From: Gemmatimonadota bacterium
GTDB taxonomy: Bacteria; Gemmatimonadota; Gemmatimonadetes; Gemmatimonadales; Gemmatimonadaceae
Assembly (NCBI GenBank): GCA_947475795.1
Contig: CANJOX010000015.1
Location: forward strand, 1 to 18,681
DNA length: 18,681 nt
Direction: 5' to 3'
The position numbers and the translations under genes were made by a program. Of this stretch, positions 7,794-15,772 are shown piece after piece. Within the stretch, counting starts at the first letter, position 1. Each line of letters opens with the position of its first letter. The notes under the pieces were generated by a model. The model did no database searches and was not told the DNA's origin. It saw nothing but the letters and a program-made list of their open reading frames with translations.

Positions 7794-8768
7794 TCACGCC
7801 ATCACATCCCGCACACGCGACATCAGCCGCAGGGGGGCCTGCGCCTCGCCACGGCACGCGTAGTAGCACGCGTTACAGTCAATCGGCGCGTACCCGGCGT
7901 AGTCCTGCCAGCGGCCGTCCGGCTTGAAGTCGGGGCACCGCCGCACCATTCCCTGCGGATCGATGTGAATCGTCGTCGACCCGCTGCGGCACGGCTCTGT
8001 CATCTCGCCACGCACATACCGCGGGATCTGCTCGAGATAGTAGTCGGAGTTGGTGATCACGCCGCGGGTGCGCTGCTTGTACGCCAGCAGGCGCTGCACC
8101 ACGGCCTCCAGCTCTCGCTGCTGCGAGGCACCCAGCAGGTGCTCGCCATTGCCGTTCTTGAAGTCGGTGTAGAGCGAGAAGTTCACGCCGCCGCCAAGCG
8201 CCGCCGCGCGTTCCACGATCGGCATGAGCTGATCGAGATTGTCGTTCTTGATCACGGTATTGAAGCGCACGCTGCCAATGCCGGCGCCGCGCATGCGCGG
8301 CACGAGATCCAGAATCTTCTGCGAGAGTCCCGGAATCCCACGCGCGGCGTCGTGCCGCTCATCGAGGTAGTCCAGCGAGATATTGAACTGATCCACGCCG
8401 GCATTCCACAGTGACGTGGCGCGCTCGAGCGAGAGCATCGCGCCGTGCGTGATCAACTGCACATAGGTGTACCGCACCGCCTTGCGGACCGAGGCAACGA
8501 TCTCCTCGAGGTCACGGCGCAGGGTGGGCTCGCCGCCGGTGAAGGTGACCAGCATCGGAGAAAAGCGCCTCGCGATCTCGGCGAAGTCGTTCAGCTCACC
8601 CAGCCGGGCTTCCGCCGGCGTCTTCCAGTAATCGCAGAAGCCGCAGCGCGCGTTGCAGCGCATCGTGACTTCGAAATTGAGCAACACCGGGCGATTCCGC
8701 ATCCGGAGCCAGGCGTACTTGCCCAGGAAGATCGGCACGTGCCACGGACGGTACCGGCTGGAGAGCAT
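7794..8768 (-). CDS. Radical SAM protein with C-terminal cysteine cluster, within the hut operon
   Basis: A 324-residue radical SAM enzyme. The SAM/4Fe-4S motif CxxxCxxC is at C38-C42-C45 (MRCNARCGFCDYW), preceded by the strand VLLNFEVT and followed by GGEP at 78-81, which contacts SAM. The C-terminal part holds five more cysteines, C260, C278, C298, C301 and C305 (CRSG, RRCPDF, DCNACYYACRG), a pattern like the SPASM or twitch regions that hold auxiliary Fe-S clusters. Its ATG overlaps the hutU stop by one base (TGATG), with CAGGAC as a plausible ribosome site, and hutI starts at or just after its stop. An open frame extends upstream to 9266 but lies inside hutU. Substrate unknown; no peptide precursor is nearby. 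Its place suggests co-expression with histidine breakdown, but no known hut step needs radical SAM chemistry. Confidence 0.88.
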   Translation of the reverse strand: MLSSRYRPWHVPIFLGKYAWLRMRNRPVLLNFEVTMRCNARCGFCDYWKTPAEARLGELNDFAEIARRFSPMLVTFTGGEPTLRRDLEEIVASVRKAVRYTYVQLITHGAMLSLERATSLWNAGVDQFNISLDYLDERHDAARGIPGLSQKILDLVPRMRGAGIGSVRFNTVIKNDNLDQLMPIVERAAALGGGVNFSLYTDFKNGNGEHLLGASQQRELEAVVQRLLAYKQRTRGVITNSDYYLEQIPRYVRGEMTEPCRSGSTTIHIDPQGMVRRCPDFKPDGRWQDYAGYAPIDCNACYYACRGEAQAPLRLMSRVRDVMA

Positions 8769-10465
8769 CAGCCGTCCTGCATGGGCAGCCGAATACCTTC
8801 CCGCGCGGCGGTGGCCAGCGCCACGTCGTACCCCGCATCGGCATGACGCGCGACGCCGATCCCGGGATCGTTGGTCAGGACGCGCGACAACCGCCGGTGC
8901 ATGCGCGCGCTGCCATCCGCCACGATCACCTGTCCGGCGTGCAGCGAGTTCCCGATCCCGACGCCGCCGCCGTGGTGGAACGAGACCCAAGACGCGCCAC
9001 TGGCCACGTTCAGCAACGCATTGAGAATCGCCCAGTCGGCGATCGCGTCGGACCCGTCGCGCATCGCCTCCGTTTCGCGAAAGGGCGAGGCCACGCTCCC
9101 GGTATCCAGATGATCGCGCCCGATGACGATGGGCGCCGAAACCTCGCCGCGTGCCACCAGATCGTTCAGCGCGAGCGCAAACCGCGCCCGATCCCCCTGC
9201 CCCAACCAGCAAATCCGCGCCGGCAATCCCTGAAACGCGATGCGCTCGCGCGCGAGGGTGATCCACCGACGCAGCGGCTGGTCGTCCGGGAACATCTCGA
9301 GCACGAGGTCGTCGGTGCGGGCGATATCCGCCGGATCACCAGACAGTGCCACCCACCGGAACGGGCCTTTCCCTTCGCAGAAGAGCGGACGGATGTACTC
9401 CGGCACGAACCCGGGGATACGAAACGCATCGTCCACACCGGCGTCGAACGCAACCGTGCGAATATTGTTGCCGTAATCAAACGTCACAGCGCCACGATCC
9501 TGCAGCGTGCGCATGGCACGGACATGCTCGACCACAGACTGCGTTGCCCGCGCGATGTACACGGCGGGATCTGCAGACCGCAATGCGCCGGCCTCGTGCA
9601 GCGTCATCCCAGCCGGTACATAGCCCACGAGCATGTCGTGGGCGCTCGTCTGATCGGTGACCACATCCGGCTGCACACCCCGACGCACCAGTTCCGGCAA
9701 CACCACGGCCGCGTTGCCGACCAGACCGACGGACAGCCCGACGCGCTCGGCCTGTGCCTCGGCAAGCCACGCCAGCGCTTCGTCGAGCGACGTTGTCATC
9801 CGATCGCAGTAGCGCGTCTCGATCCGCTTGGCGATCCGCGCGGCATCCACGTCGATGCCCAGCACCGCCGCGCCGTGCATGGCCGCGGCGAGCGGCTGCG
9901 CCCCGCCCATGCCGCCCAATCCGGCCGTCACCACGAGGCGGCCCTCCAGCGAGCCGCCGAAGTGACGCGTGGCGACCGCACCGAACGTCTCGTACGTCCC
10001 CTGCACGATCCCTTGCGAGCCGATGTAGATCCACGAGCCCGCGGTCATCTGTCCGTACATCGTCAATCCAGCCCGCTCGAGCCGGCGAAACTCGTCCCAA
10101 TTCGCCCACCGGCCCACCAGATTGCCGTTGGCGATGAGCACCCGGGGCGCATCCTCATGCGTGCGAAAGACCGCCACCGGCTTCCCGCTCTGTACCAGCA
10201 GGGTCTCGTCGTCAGCCAGCGTGCGCAACGAGCGGATGATCGCATCGAAGGCGTCCCACGACCGTGCCGCACGGCCGGTGCCACCGTACACCACGAGATC
10301 ATCCGGCCGCTCAGCGACTTCCGCATCCAGGTTGTTCATCAGCATGCGAAGCGCCGCCTCCTGCTCCCAGCCGCGGCACTGCAACGCCACGCCGCGCGGA
10401 GCGCGCACCGGGCGCGGCCCGCGTGGCGCCTGCCCATCCTGATCGAGCTGCATCCCTTCGCTCAT
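8768..10465 (-). CDS. hutU: Urocanate hydratase (urocanase)
   Basis: The second enzyme of histidine degradation; it adds water to urocanate to form imidazolonepropionate, using tightly bound NAD+ as an electrophile. The protein has 565 residues, close to the usual 555-560. Signatures in order are [16 protein letters not shown] (39-54), [11 protein letters not shown] (60-70), the NAD-binding [12 protein letters not shown] (182-193), [14 protein letters not shown] (271-284), and the conserved cysteine C419 in [14 protein letters not shown], matching Cys410 of the Pseudomonas enzyme. [14 protein letters not shown] near the C-terminus is also typical. The ATG overlaps the hutH stop by 4 bases (ATGA) and follows GGAGGAG at good spacing. 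The enzyme is cytoplasmic. A long reading frame opposite it (8843-10576) is a codon-bias shadow. Confidence 0.97.
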   Translation of the reverse strand: MSEGMQLDQDGQAPRGPRPVRAPRGVALQCRGWEQEAALRMLMNNLDAEVAERPDDLVVYGGTGRAARSWDAFDAIIRSLRTLADDETLLVQSGKPVAVFRTHEDAPRVLIANGNLVGRWANWDEFRRLERAGLTMYGQMTAGSWIYIGSQGIVQGTYETFGAVATRHFGGSLEGRLVVTAGLGGMGGAQPLAAAMHGAAVLGIDVDAARIAKRIETRYCDRMTTSLDEALAWLAEAQAERVGLSVGLVGNAAVVLPELVRRGVQPDVVTDQTSAHDMLVGYVPAGMTLHEAGALRSADPAVYIARATQSVVEHVRAMRTLQDRGAVTFDYGNNIRTVAFDAGVDDAFRIPGFVPEYIRPLFCEGKGPFRWVALSGDPADIARTDDLVLEMFPDDQPLRRWITLARERIAFQGLPARICWLGQGDRARFALALNDLVARGEVSAPIVIGRDHLDTGSVASPFRETEAMRDGSDAIADWAILNALLNVASGASWVSFHHGGGVGIGNSLHAGQVIVADGSARMHRRLSRVLTNDPGIGVARHADAGYDVALATAAREGIRLPMQDG

Positions 10466-11979
10466 ACGGCAAACTCCTCCGTGATCACATCAAGTGCACC
10501 GGCCGCAATTGCATCCGCGAGCCGGGTGATATCCGGCGCGGGCGGACGATCGCCGTCCGATCGGGCCACGTGCTGACGGATGATCGCGTGCGCCTGCTCG
10601 ACCGACGGACTGCTGTGGAGCGGCCGCCGGTACTCCAGCGCCTCAGCGGCGGCGATCAGTTCGATCGCGAGCACGTGGCGGAGGTTGCGCACCGTCCGTC
10701 GCAGCTTGGTGGCCGCCCCCATCGCCATCGGCACGACGTCTTCCTTGTTGCCGTCCGTGGGAATCGAGTCCACGCTGGCCGGGTGTGCGAGCGACTTGCA
10801 TTCGCTGGCCAGTGCGGCGGCCGTCACCTGCGACATCATGTGCCCCGACTCGAGCCCCGGCGACCCCGCCAGAAATGGAGGCAGTCCCTGATTGAAATCC
10901 GGATGGACCAGCCGGTCGGTTCGACGCTCGCTGATGACGGCCAGATTCGCGCAGATGATCGCCAACAGGTCACTCGCCATCGCGACGGCCTGTCCGTGAA
11001 AGTTCCCGCCGCTCAGCAACTCACCGGTCTCCATCACCAGCGGATTGTCCGTGGCCGCGTTCAATTCGCGCGAGATGATGCCCCGCGCAAACCGCAGCGC
11101 ATCGAGCGCCGGACCGTGCACCTGCGGGACACAGCGCAACGCGTACGCGTCCTGGACCCGGGGATCGCCGTCACGGTGCGATTCGCGGATCTCGCTCCCC
11201 GACAGCAACGCCCGCAGCAGCGCTGCCGACTCGCTCTGCCCCGCCTGGCCACGAGCGACCTGAATTCGCGCGTCAAAGGCGTCCGGGGTGCCGAGCAACG
11301 CGTCAAGGCTCATGGCCGTGGCCACGTGGGCCGCGCGCCACAGTCGCGTGAGTTCCGCGCACGCCAGCGAGGCCACCGCCGTGTGTGCCTGCGTGCCGTT
11401 GATTAACGCCAGTCCTTCCTTCGCCTCGAGCGTCACGGCGCGAAGACCGGCCGCATGGAGCATCTCGAGGGACGGCGCCTCCTGTCCCTGAAACCGCGCG
11501 GTCCCCTCACCGATGAGCGTCAGCGCGAGATGCGCCAACGGCGCCAGATCCCCACTCGCGCCAACGCTGCCCTGCTCCGGGACGACCGGCCACACACCCG
11601 CGTTCAACATCGCGATCAACGCATCGACCACCAGCGGGCGAGCACCAGCATACGCCGTCGCCAGCACGTTGGCGCGCAACAGCATCATGGCGCGCACCTC
11701 CCGTTCTGGCAGCGGATCGCCGACGCCGGCGGCGTGGCTGCGCACGAGGTTACGCTGCAGCGCGGCAAGTTGATGCGGCGCGATCGCAACCTCTGACAAT
11801 TTGCCAAAGCCGGTATTCACGCCGTACACGGGCGCTTCCAGCGCGACCGCCCGATCGACGACATCGCGCGTCACCTGCATCCGGGCCCGCGCCTCGGGGG
11901 CCAAGCTCACCACGCACCGCCCCTCCGCCACCGCGAGCACATCCTCGATGTGCAGCGACCGCCCGTCCAGCGACAACAT
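10462..11979 (-). CDS. hutH: Histidine ammonia-lyase
   Basis: The first enzyme of histidine degradation; it removes ammonia from L-histidine to give trans-urocanate. The protein has 505 residues from the ATG at 11979-11977, the usual family length. The MIO cofactor forms from Ala-Ser-Gly at 141-143 ([15 protein letters not shown]), one residue off the Pseudomonas positions 142-144. YGVNTGFG (52-59) carries the catalytic tyrosine; [15 protein letters not shown] and [13 protein letters not shown] are further family signatures. A strong GGAGGAGG site decides this start over the frame opening at 12021, which would run into lptD. It starts 31 bases after the lptD stop and is the head of the hut block (hutH-hutU-rSAM-hutI). 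No repressor gene is adjacent. Confidence 0.97.
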   Translation of the reverse strand: MLSLDGRSLHIEDVLAVAEGRCVVSLAPEARARMQVTRDVVDRAVALEAPVYGVNTGFGKLSEVAIAPHQLAALQRNLVRSHAAGVGDPLPEREVRAMMLLRANVLATAYAGARPLVVDALIAMLNAGVWPVVPEQGSVGASGDLAPLAHLALTLIGEGTARFQGQEAPSLEMLHAAGLRAVTLEAKEGLALINGTQAHTAVASLACAELTRLWRAAHVATAMSLDALLGTPDAFDARIQVARGQAGQSESAALLRALLSGSEIRESHRDGDPRVQDAYALRCVPQVHGPALDALRFARGIISRELNAATDNPLVMETGELLSGGNFHGQAVAMASDLLAIICANLAVISERRTDRLVHPDFNQGLPPFLAGSPGLESGHMMSQVTAAALASECKSLAHPASVDSIPTDGNKEDVVPMAMGAATKLRRTVRNLRHVLAIELIAAAEALEYRRPLHSSPSVEQAHAIIRQHVARSDGDRPPAPDITRLADAIAAGALDVITEEFAV

Positions 11980-11982
11980 CGT

Positions 11983-11992
11983 TCCTCCTCCG
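11983..11992 (-). promoter_or_regulatory. Strong ribosome binding site of hutH
   Basis: On the minus strand CGGAGGAGGA ends a few bases before the ATG at 11979. It is among the best Shine-Dalgarno matches in the window and sets the hutH start. It lies in the 31-base lptD-hutH gap, which has no room for a full promoter, so any hut promoter would have to sit inside the end of lptD. Confidence 0.75.
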
Positions 11993-12010
11993 AGCGGGGC
12001 CCCCCGACGA

Positions 12011-14986
12011 TCAGAATCCACTGGATGACCGGTAGGTCTGCCGATCGTAGTTGAACTTGAGCTCGGGCTGCGCCTTCAGCGCAATGAAGAAGTTGAACGC
12101 GAAACTGCCGCTCGGTGTCTGCGAGAATGAGAACACGGCATTCCAGTCATGCAGCTCACGCTGCAGGCCGAGTTGCTGGCTCGCGAAACTCGCCCGCTCG
12201 ACGTCGTACTGCGTGCTCCACTGCGCCGACCAGTTCCGTGTAATGTCGAATGACATCGTGGCCGTGATGTTTTGCGTGGCCGGCTGAATGAACACGGGCG
12301 CCCCGATCGCGCTCTGGCCGGAGGTCAGTCCCGTCGCCTGGGCGTTCTGTGCATTCTGCACACATTGATCGTACACGAACACGCCGAGTGCCCGCTGCGG
12401 CTCGCACAGGGAGGCCGGATCGTTCACGATCTGCGTACCGCCGCGCGGCCGACGCTGACGCGCGGCATTGTACTGCAGATTGAGATTCCAGCCACCGCCC
12501 GACGGCAGCGACATCTGCATCCCGCGCATGTTACCGCCACCGGCGGCGTTCATTTGCCGGCTCTGCTGGCTCACGGTCTGGTCAGCCACATTCCGCGGCG
12601 CATTGGTGCTGTCGATCGCTTCGAGCGACGTGGACATGCCGAGCAGCCGGCCGAAGAGTGCCACCAGCCCCGACTGGCCGTTCAGTGAAAAGGTGACACC
12701 GAAATCGGTGCGGTACGGGCTGAACGTGGCCGTATCGGACGCGGGGTCACCCTGAAAGAGATCGTACGACGTCCGGAAATCCAGACCGGGCAAGAGATCT
12801 GTGCGTCCGCTGATCGCGAACATCTTGTCGGTGAACCCGTTCCCGGTCGAGTCGGCACGGATGAAGTCGTAGGAGAGCGACGAGAAGTTCATGGACAGCA
12901 GCTTGATCTTCTTACCGGATTCTGGTGTCGAATCCGCCGAAGATTTCAGCTTCGCTTCCAGATTGGTGGCCAGACTCAGGGACACACGGTTCTGCGCCAG
13001 CGCTGACAGGTACCCGACACGCGTCCGCCCCAACGCCTGCAGATACTCGTCGCTGACATTGGCGTTCGGCGAATAGCTGTAGCTCACGCCGGGCGAAATC
13101 GAATGACGGAACTTTGAAACGGAGCCGATCCCGGGCAGCATGGCGTACAGCGTCGGCGAGGCCGACAGCGCGTAGCTCAACCGCTTCGATTGCTGCACCC
13201 ACTTGCCACCGCTGCGCTCGGTGCGCACGAACAGCCCGGACGCGTTGTCGACGTTGTTCACCGAGATGGACGGCGACAGGTTCCAGCTGCCCTGAAAGAA
13301 CCGCGGGAGACCGAAGGACGTGTTCCAGTCGATGTTCGACTCGAACGTCTTGGCGTAGACACGCGTGGAGCGCACAGACGTGTCGCGCACACCGATGAGT
13401 TCACGCTGTTCCGGAAAATCACGGAAGTTGTCGCTCATCGTGAACGTGTTGTTCCACTGCCAGTCACCGATCTTGATCGGTGTCTCGAAGCCAAGCTGCA
13501 TGTTGCGCCGACTCGCACTGAACCGCGCACTGTCGATGCCGCCACCCGGCCGGATGTTGTAGACGAAGGGAAACTGGAGCCCCTGATCGATCTTGCTCTG
13601 TCCCGTGACGCTCAGCCGCAGCGACGGCGTCCAGGAGAACGGGCCACCGGCCAGCGTACCCGCCGTGACGTTCAGCGAGGGGAAATCCATGTCGACCTGC
13701 GTCCGGCCGGGATACTGCACACGGCTGCCACCGACGCTGATCTGGGCGGGCCCGATCTTCGTCTGGTAGTTCAACTGCGACCGGATGGTGGCGTTCGCGG
13801 CCACCGGATTGATCGTGGTCTGCCGCTGAATCTGCGTGTTTTGCACCCAGTTGAGCCGCGCGGTCAGACGCGTCTGCCGCGAAAAATCCTGATTGTGATT
13901 CCAGGTGATCGACGTGTTCGTGGTGCCGTTGCGCTGCGCGAGATAGGACACGGCCGTCTCGCCGCTGATGAACCGGTCCAGCCACTTGTACCGGAGTTCG
14001 ACATTACTGCGCACAAAGCCGGGATCCGACACGGTGCTTCGGGCGCCGGAACGCCAGTCAAAGGACGCCTCAGCATTCATGTAATCGCTGATGGCCAGAA
14101 AGTACCCGATGTTCGAAATACTCCGACGGTACGACGGGCTGTTCCGGAACAGTTCCGCGATGCCGAAGTTGGGCGTGAGCATGCCGCTCCGACGGCCGCT
14201 GCGCACGTCCTGAAAGAAGAACGGGATCCAGAACACCGGCACTTCGCCGATGTACAGCACCCCCGGCCGCGCCACCATCACGTTTTCCGAGACGAACTTC
14301 ATGTCCCGTGAGGTGAAGTGGAAATGGGGCTCCGCGTGGTCGCAGTAGCTGAACGACCCGTTTTTCGCGAACACGATGTGCCGACCGCTCACCACGGAGT
14401 CGGAGAGGATCGTCGCGCGCTCCGCGCTCAGGAACAGCCGCTGGCCGGACGTGACGGAGGTCGAAAAGGCACCCGTCACTCCCTCCCGCGACTGGAGATC
14501 ATACTCGATCCGGCCTCTCGCGATGAAGTCGTCGGCGTCCTGCTGTTGGGGATCTCGCAGCAACACCGTATCGCCGAGGGCCAACACGCGCTTGGTGGAA
14601 TCGCTGTAGATGATCGTGTCCCCGATGATCATCGTTTCGTCGCGCTGCACCGCCGACGGCTTTCCCTTGAGAATCAAGGCGCGAGAACCGGCATTGAAGA
14701 ACACCGTGTCGCCTTGATACTGGACCTTGCGATAGCCCTCCCGCTCCAGCAGCGCCCGCATGAGCGAGTCGGGTGGCGTCCAGCTGAACACGCTGCGTTC
14801 CTTGCTCAACGCCGCGAGGCTGTCTTTACCCTGGCCCGGCGCGCCCTTCCCCTGCGGACTGGGGCGCGACGGCTGCGGCCGTTGGGCCGCCAGCGACCAC
14901 GGGAGCACCGCGGCAACGACGCCGAGCCCCGCGATCAACCGCGTCGCCGCACGCCGGAGACCGCCCCCGATCACGCGTGGACTCAC
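12011..14986 (-). CDS. lptD: LPS-assembly outer-membrane protein LptD-like
   Basis: A 991-residue outer-membrane barrel protein. A signal peptide is likely (GLRRAATRLIAGLGVVAAVL, then PWSLAAQ, cut near residue 34). Residues about 85-240 resemble the OstA/LptA-type beta-jellyroll that accepts LPS (GDTIIYSDSTKRVLALGDTV, 122-141). The LptD core signature follows at 248-275 (EVPVFWIPFFFQDVRSG, RRSGMLTPNFG). The remainder is a long series of amphipathic strands, ending in phenylalanine, as outer-membrane barrels often do. In LptD-LptE the protein inserts LPS in the outer leaflet. Only three cysteines are seen (C215, C861, C875), against four in E. coli mature LptD. The start is a GTG overlapping the tatC stop by 4 bases (GTGA). 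No LptE is in the window. Assignment to LptD rather than a more distant OstA-like protein is likely but not certain. Confidence 0.85.
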   Translation of the reverse strand: MSPRVIGGGLRRAATRLIAGLGVVAAVLPWSLAAQRPQPSRPSPQGKGAPGQGKDSLAALSKERSVFSWTPPDSLMRALLEREGYRKVQYQGDTVFFNAGSRALILKGKPSAVQRDETMIIGDTIIYSDSTKRVLALGDTVLLRDPQQQDADDFIARGRIEYDLQSREGVTGAFSTSVTSGQRLFLSAERATILSDSVVSGRHIVFAKNGSFSYCDHAEPHFHFTSRDMKFVSENVMVARPGVLYIGEVPVFWIPFFFQDVRSGRRSGMLTPNFGIAELFRNSPSYRRSISNIGYFLAISDYMNAEASFDWRSGARSTVSDPGFVRSNVELRYKWLDRFISGETAVSYLAQRNGTTNTSITWNHNQDFSRQTRLTARLNWVQNTQIQRQTTINPVAANATIRSQLNYQTKIGPAQISVGGSRVQYPGRTQVDMDFPSLNVTAGTLAGGPFSWTPSLRLSVTGQSKIDQGLQFPFVYNIRPGGGIDSARFSASRRNMQLGFETPIKIGDWQWNNTFTMSDNFRDFPEQRELIGVRDTSVRSTRVYAKTFESNIDWNTSFGLPRFFQGSWNLSPSISVNNVDNASGLFVRTERSGGKWVQQSKRLSYALSASPTLYAMLPGIGSVSKFRHSISPGVSYSYSPNANVSDEYLQALGRTRVGYLSALAQNRVSLSLATNLEAKLKSSADSTPESGKKIKLLSMNFSSLSYDFIRADSTGNGFTDKMFAISGRTDLLPGLDFRTSYDLFQGDPASDTATFSPYRTDFGVTFSLNGQSGLVALFGRLLGMSTSLEAIDSTNAPRNVADQTVSQQSRQMNAAGGGNMRGMQMSLPSGGGWNLNLQYNAARQRRPRGGTQIVNDPASLCEPQRALGVFVYDQCVQNAQNAQATGLTSGQSAIGAPVFIQPATQNITATMSFDITRNWSAQWSTQYDVERASFASQQLGLQRELHDWNAVFSFSQTPSGSFAFNFFIALKAQPELKFNYDRQTYRSSSGF

Positions 14987-15747
14987 TCGTCCTCGGACGC
15001 GATCCGCCGTTCGCGTCGGCGACTGATGACCTTCGACACGGTGATCGACACTTCGTACAGGAAGTACAGCGGAATCGTCAACGCGATCAGCGACGTCGGG
15101 TCACTGCCCGGCGTAATGAGTGCGGCGGCAATGATGCAGCCCAAAAACGCGTGTCGCCGGAACTTGGACAGATATTGCGGCTGCACGATCCCCATGGCCG
15201 ACAGCAGCGCGATCACGATCGGCAGCTCGAAGATGGCGCCGAATGCCAGACACATCGAGATCACGAAGCTCACATACTGATCGACCGTCTGCATGATCTG
15301 CACGGAACCGCTCTGAAAGCTCATGAAGAAGCCGAGCGTCACCGGCAGGACGTACATGAAGGCGAGCGCCATGCCGGCGAGAAACAGCACGGCGGCCCCG
15401 ATCAGGGCTGGAATGACCGCTTTCTTTTCGTGCCCGTACAAGGCTGGCGAAAGGAATCCCCAGACCTGCCAGACCAGCACGGGCGACGCGGCGATCAGGC
15501 CCAGCGTGATGGAGGCGTCCATCACAATGTCGAAGAGGTCGCTCACGTGCGTGACCATCAGCGGCTGCTTCAGATACGGCTGAATCGGCTGCGACAGGAA
15601 CGCGATGATGTCGACCTGCTTGGTGTAGAGCAGCGCAAACGCCGCACCGACGCCCAGCGCAATGGCCAGCGCACACCGGAACAGCCGCCAGCGCAGCTCC
15701 TCGAGGTGATCGAGGAACGGCATTTCGACATGATTACTGCTGGACAT
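14983..15747 (-). CDS. tatC: Sec-independent protein translocase subunit TatC
   Basis: A 254-residue polytopic inner-membrane protein with six predicted helices. It has the TatC N-terminal motif MPFLDHLEELRWRL (9-22), whose E17 aligns with E15 of E. coli, and FLSPALYGHEKK (98-109), whose E107 aligns with E103; both take part in twin-arginine signal recognition. LPVTLGFF (134-141), FELPIVI (173-179) and ITPGSDPTS (211-219) are further family motifs. TatC reads the twin-arginine signal and gathers TatA. The gene starts 25 bases after cpoB and overlaps lptD by 4 bases, so it sits between two outer-membrane functions, not next to tatA. A possible ribosome site (CAGGAC) lies about 11 bases before the ATG. 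Confidence 0.96.
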   Translation of the reverse strand: MSSSNHVEMPFLDHLEELRWRLFRCALAIALGVGAAFALLYTKQVDIIAFLSQPIQPYLKQPLMVTHVSDLFDIVMDASITLGLIAASPVLVWQVWGFLSPALYGHEKKAVIPALIGAAVLFLAGMALAFMYVLPVTLGFFMSFQSGSVQIMQTVDQYVSFVISMCLAFGAIFELPIVIALLSAMGIVQPQYLSKFRRHAFLGCIIAAALITPGSDPTSLIALTIPLYFLYEVSITVSKVISRRRERRIASEDE

Positions 15748-15772
15748 CAGCGGGGTCGTCCTGAACGCGCGG

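Noticed and set aside
7771..7869. Upstream extension of hutI to 7869
   Set aside because: It runs well into the radical SAM gene and shifts metal-ligand positions away from the family norm. The GTG at 7797 remains possible, but 7770 fits better.
8769..9266. Upstream extension of the radical SAM frame
   Set aside because: It lies inside hutU, is Arg-rich and non-conserved in appearance; the ATG at 8768 with the TGATG junction is the natural start.
8843..10576. A 577-codon open frame on the plus strand opposite hutU and the end of hutH
   Set aside because: The minus strand carries a full-length urocanase with every family signature. The plus frame is rich in His, Arg and Pro with no recognisable domain, as expected from GC-rich third positions read in antisense.
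11994..12006. GC palindrome between lptD and hutH as a terminator
   Set aside because: The stem is only about five pairs with a two-base loop and no T tract follows.
11980..12021. Upstream extension of hutH to 12021
   Set aside because: It overlaps the end of lptD and skips the strong GGAGGAGG site; family length and MIO position fit the ATG at 11979.
13190..14311. A 373-codon open frame on the plus strand opposite lptD
   Set aside because: No recognisable motif and composition typical of an antisense shadow; lptD has a signal peptide and the LptD core motif.
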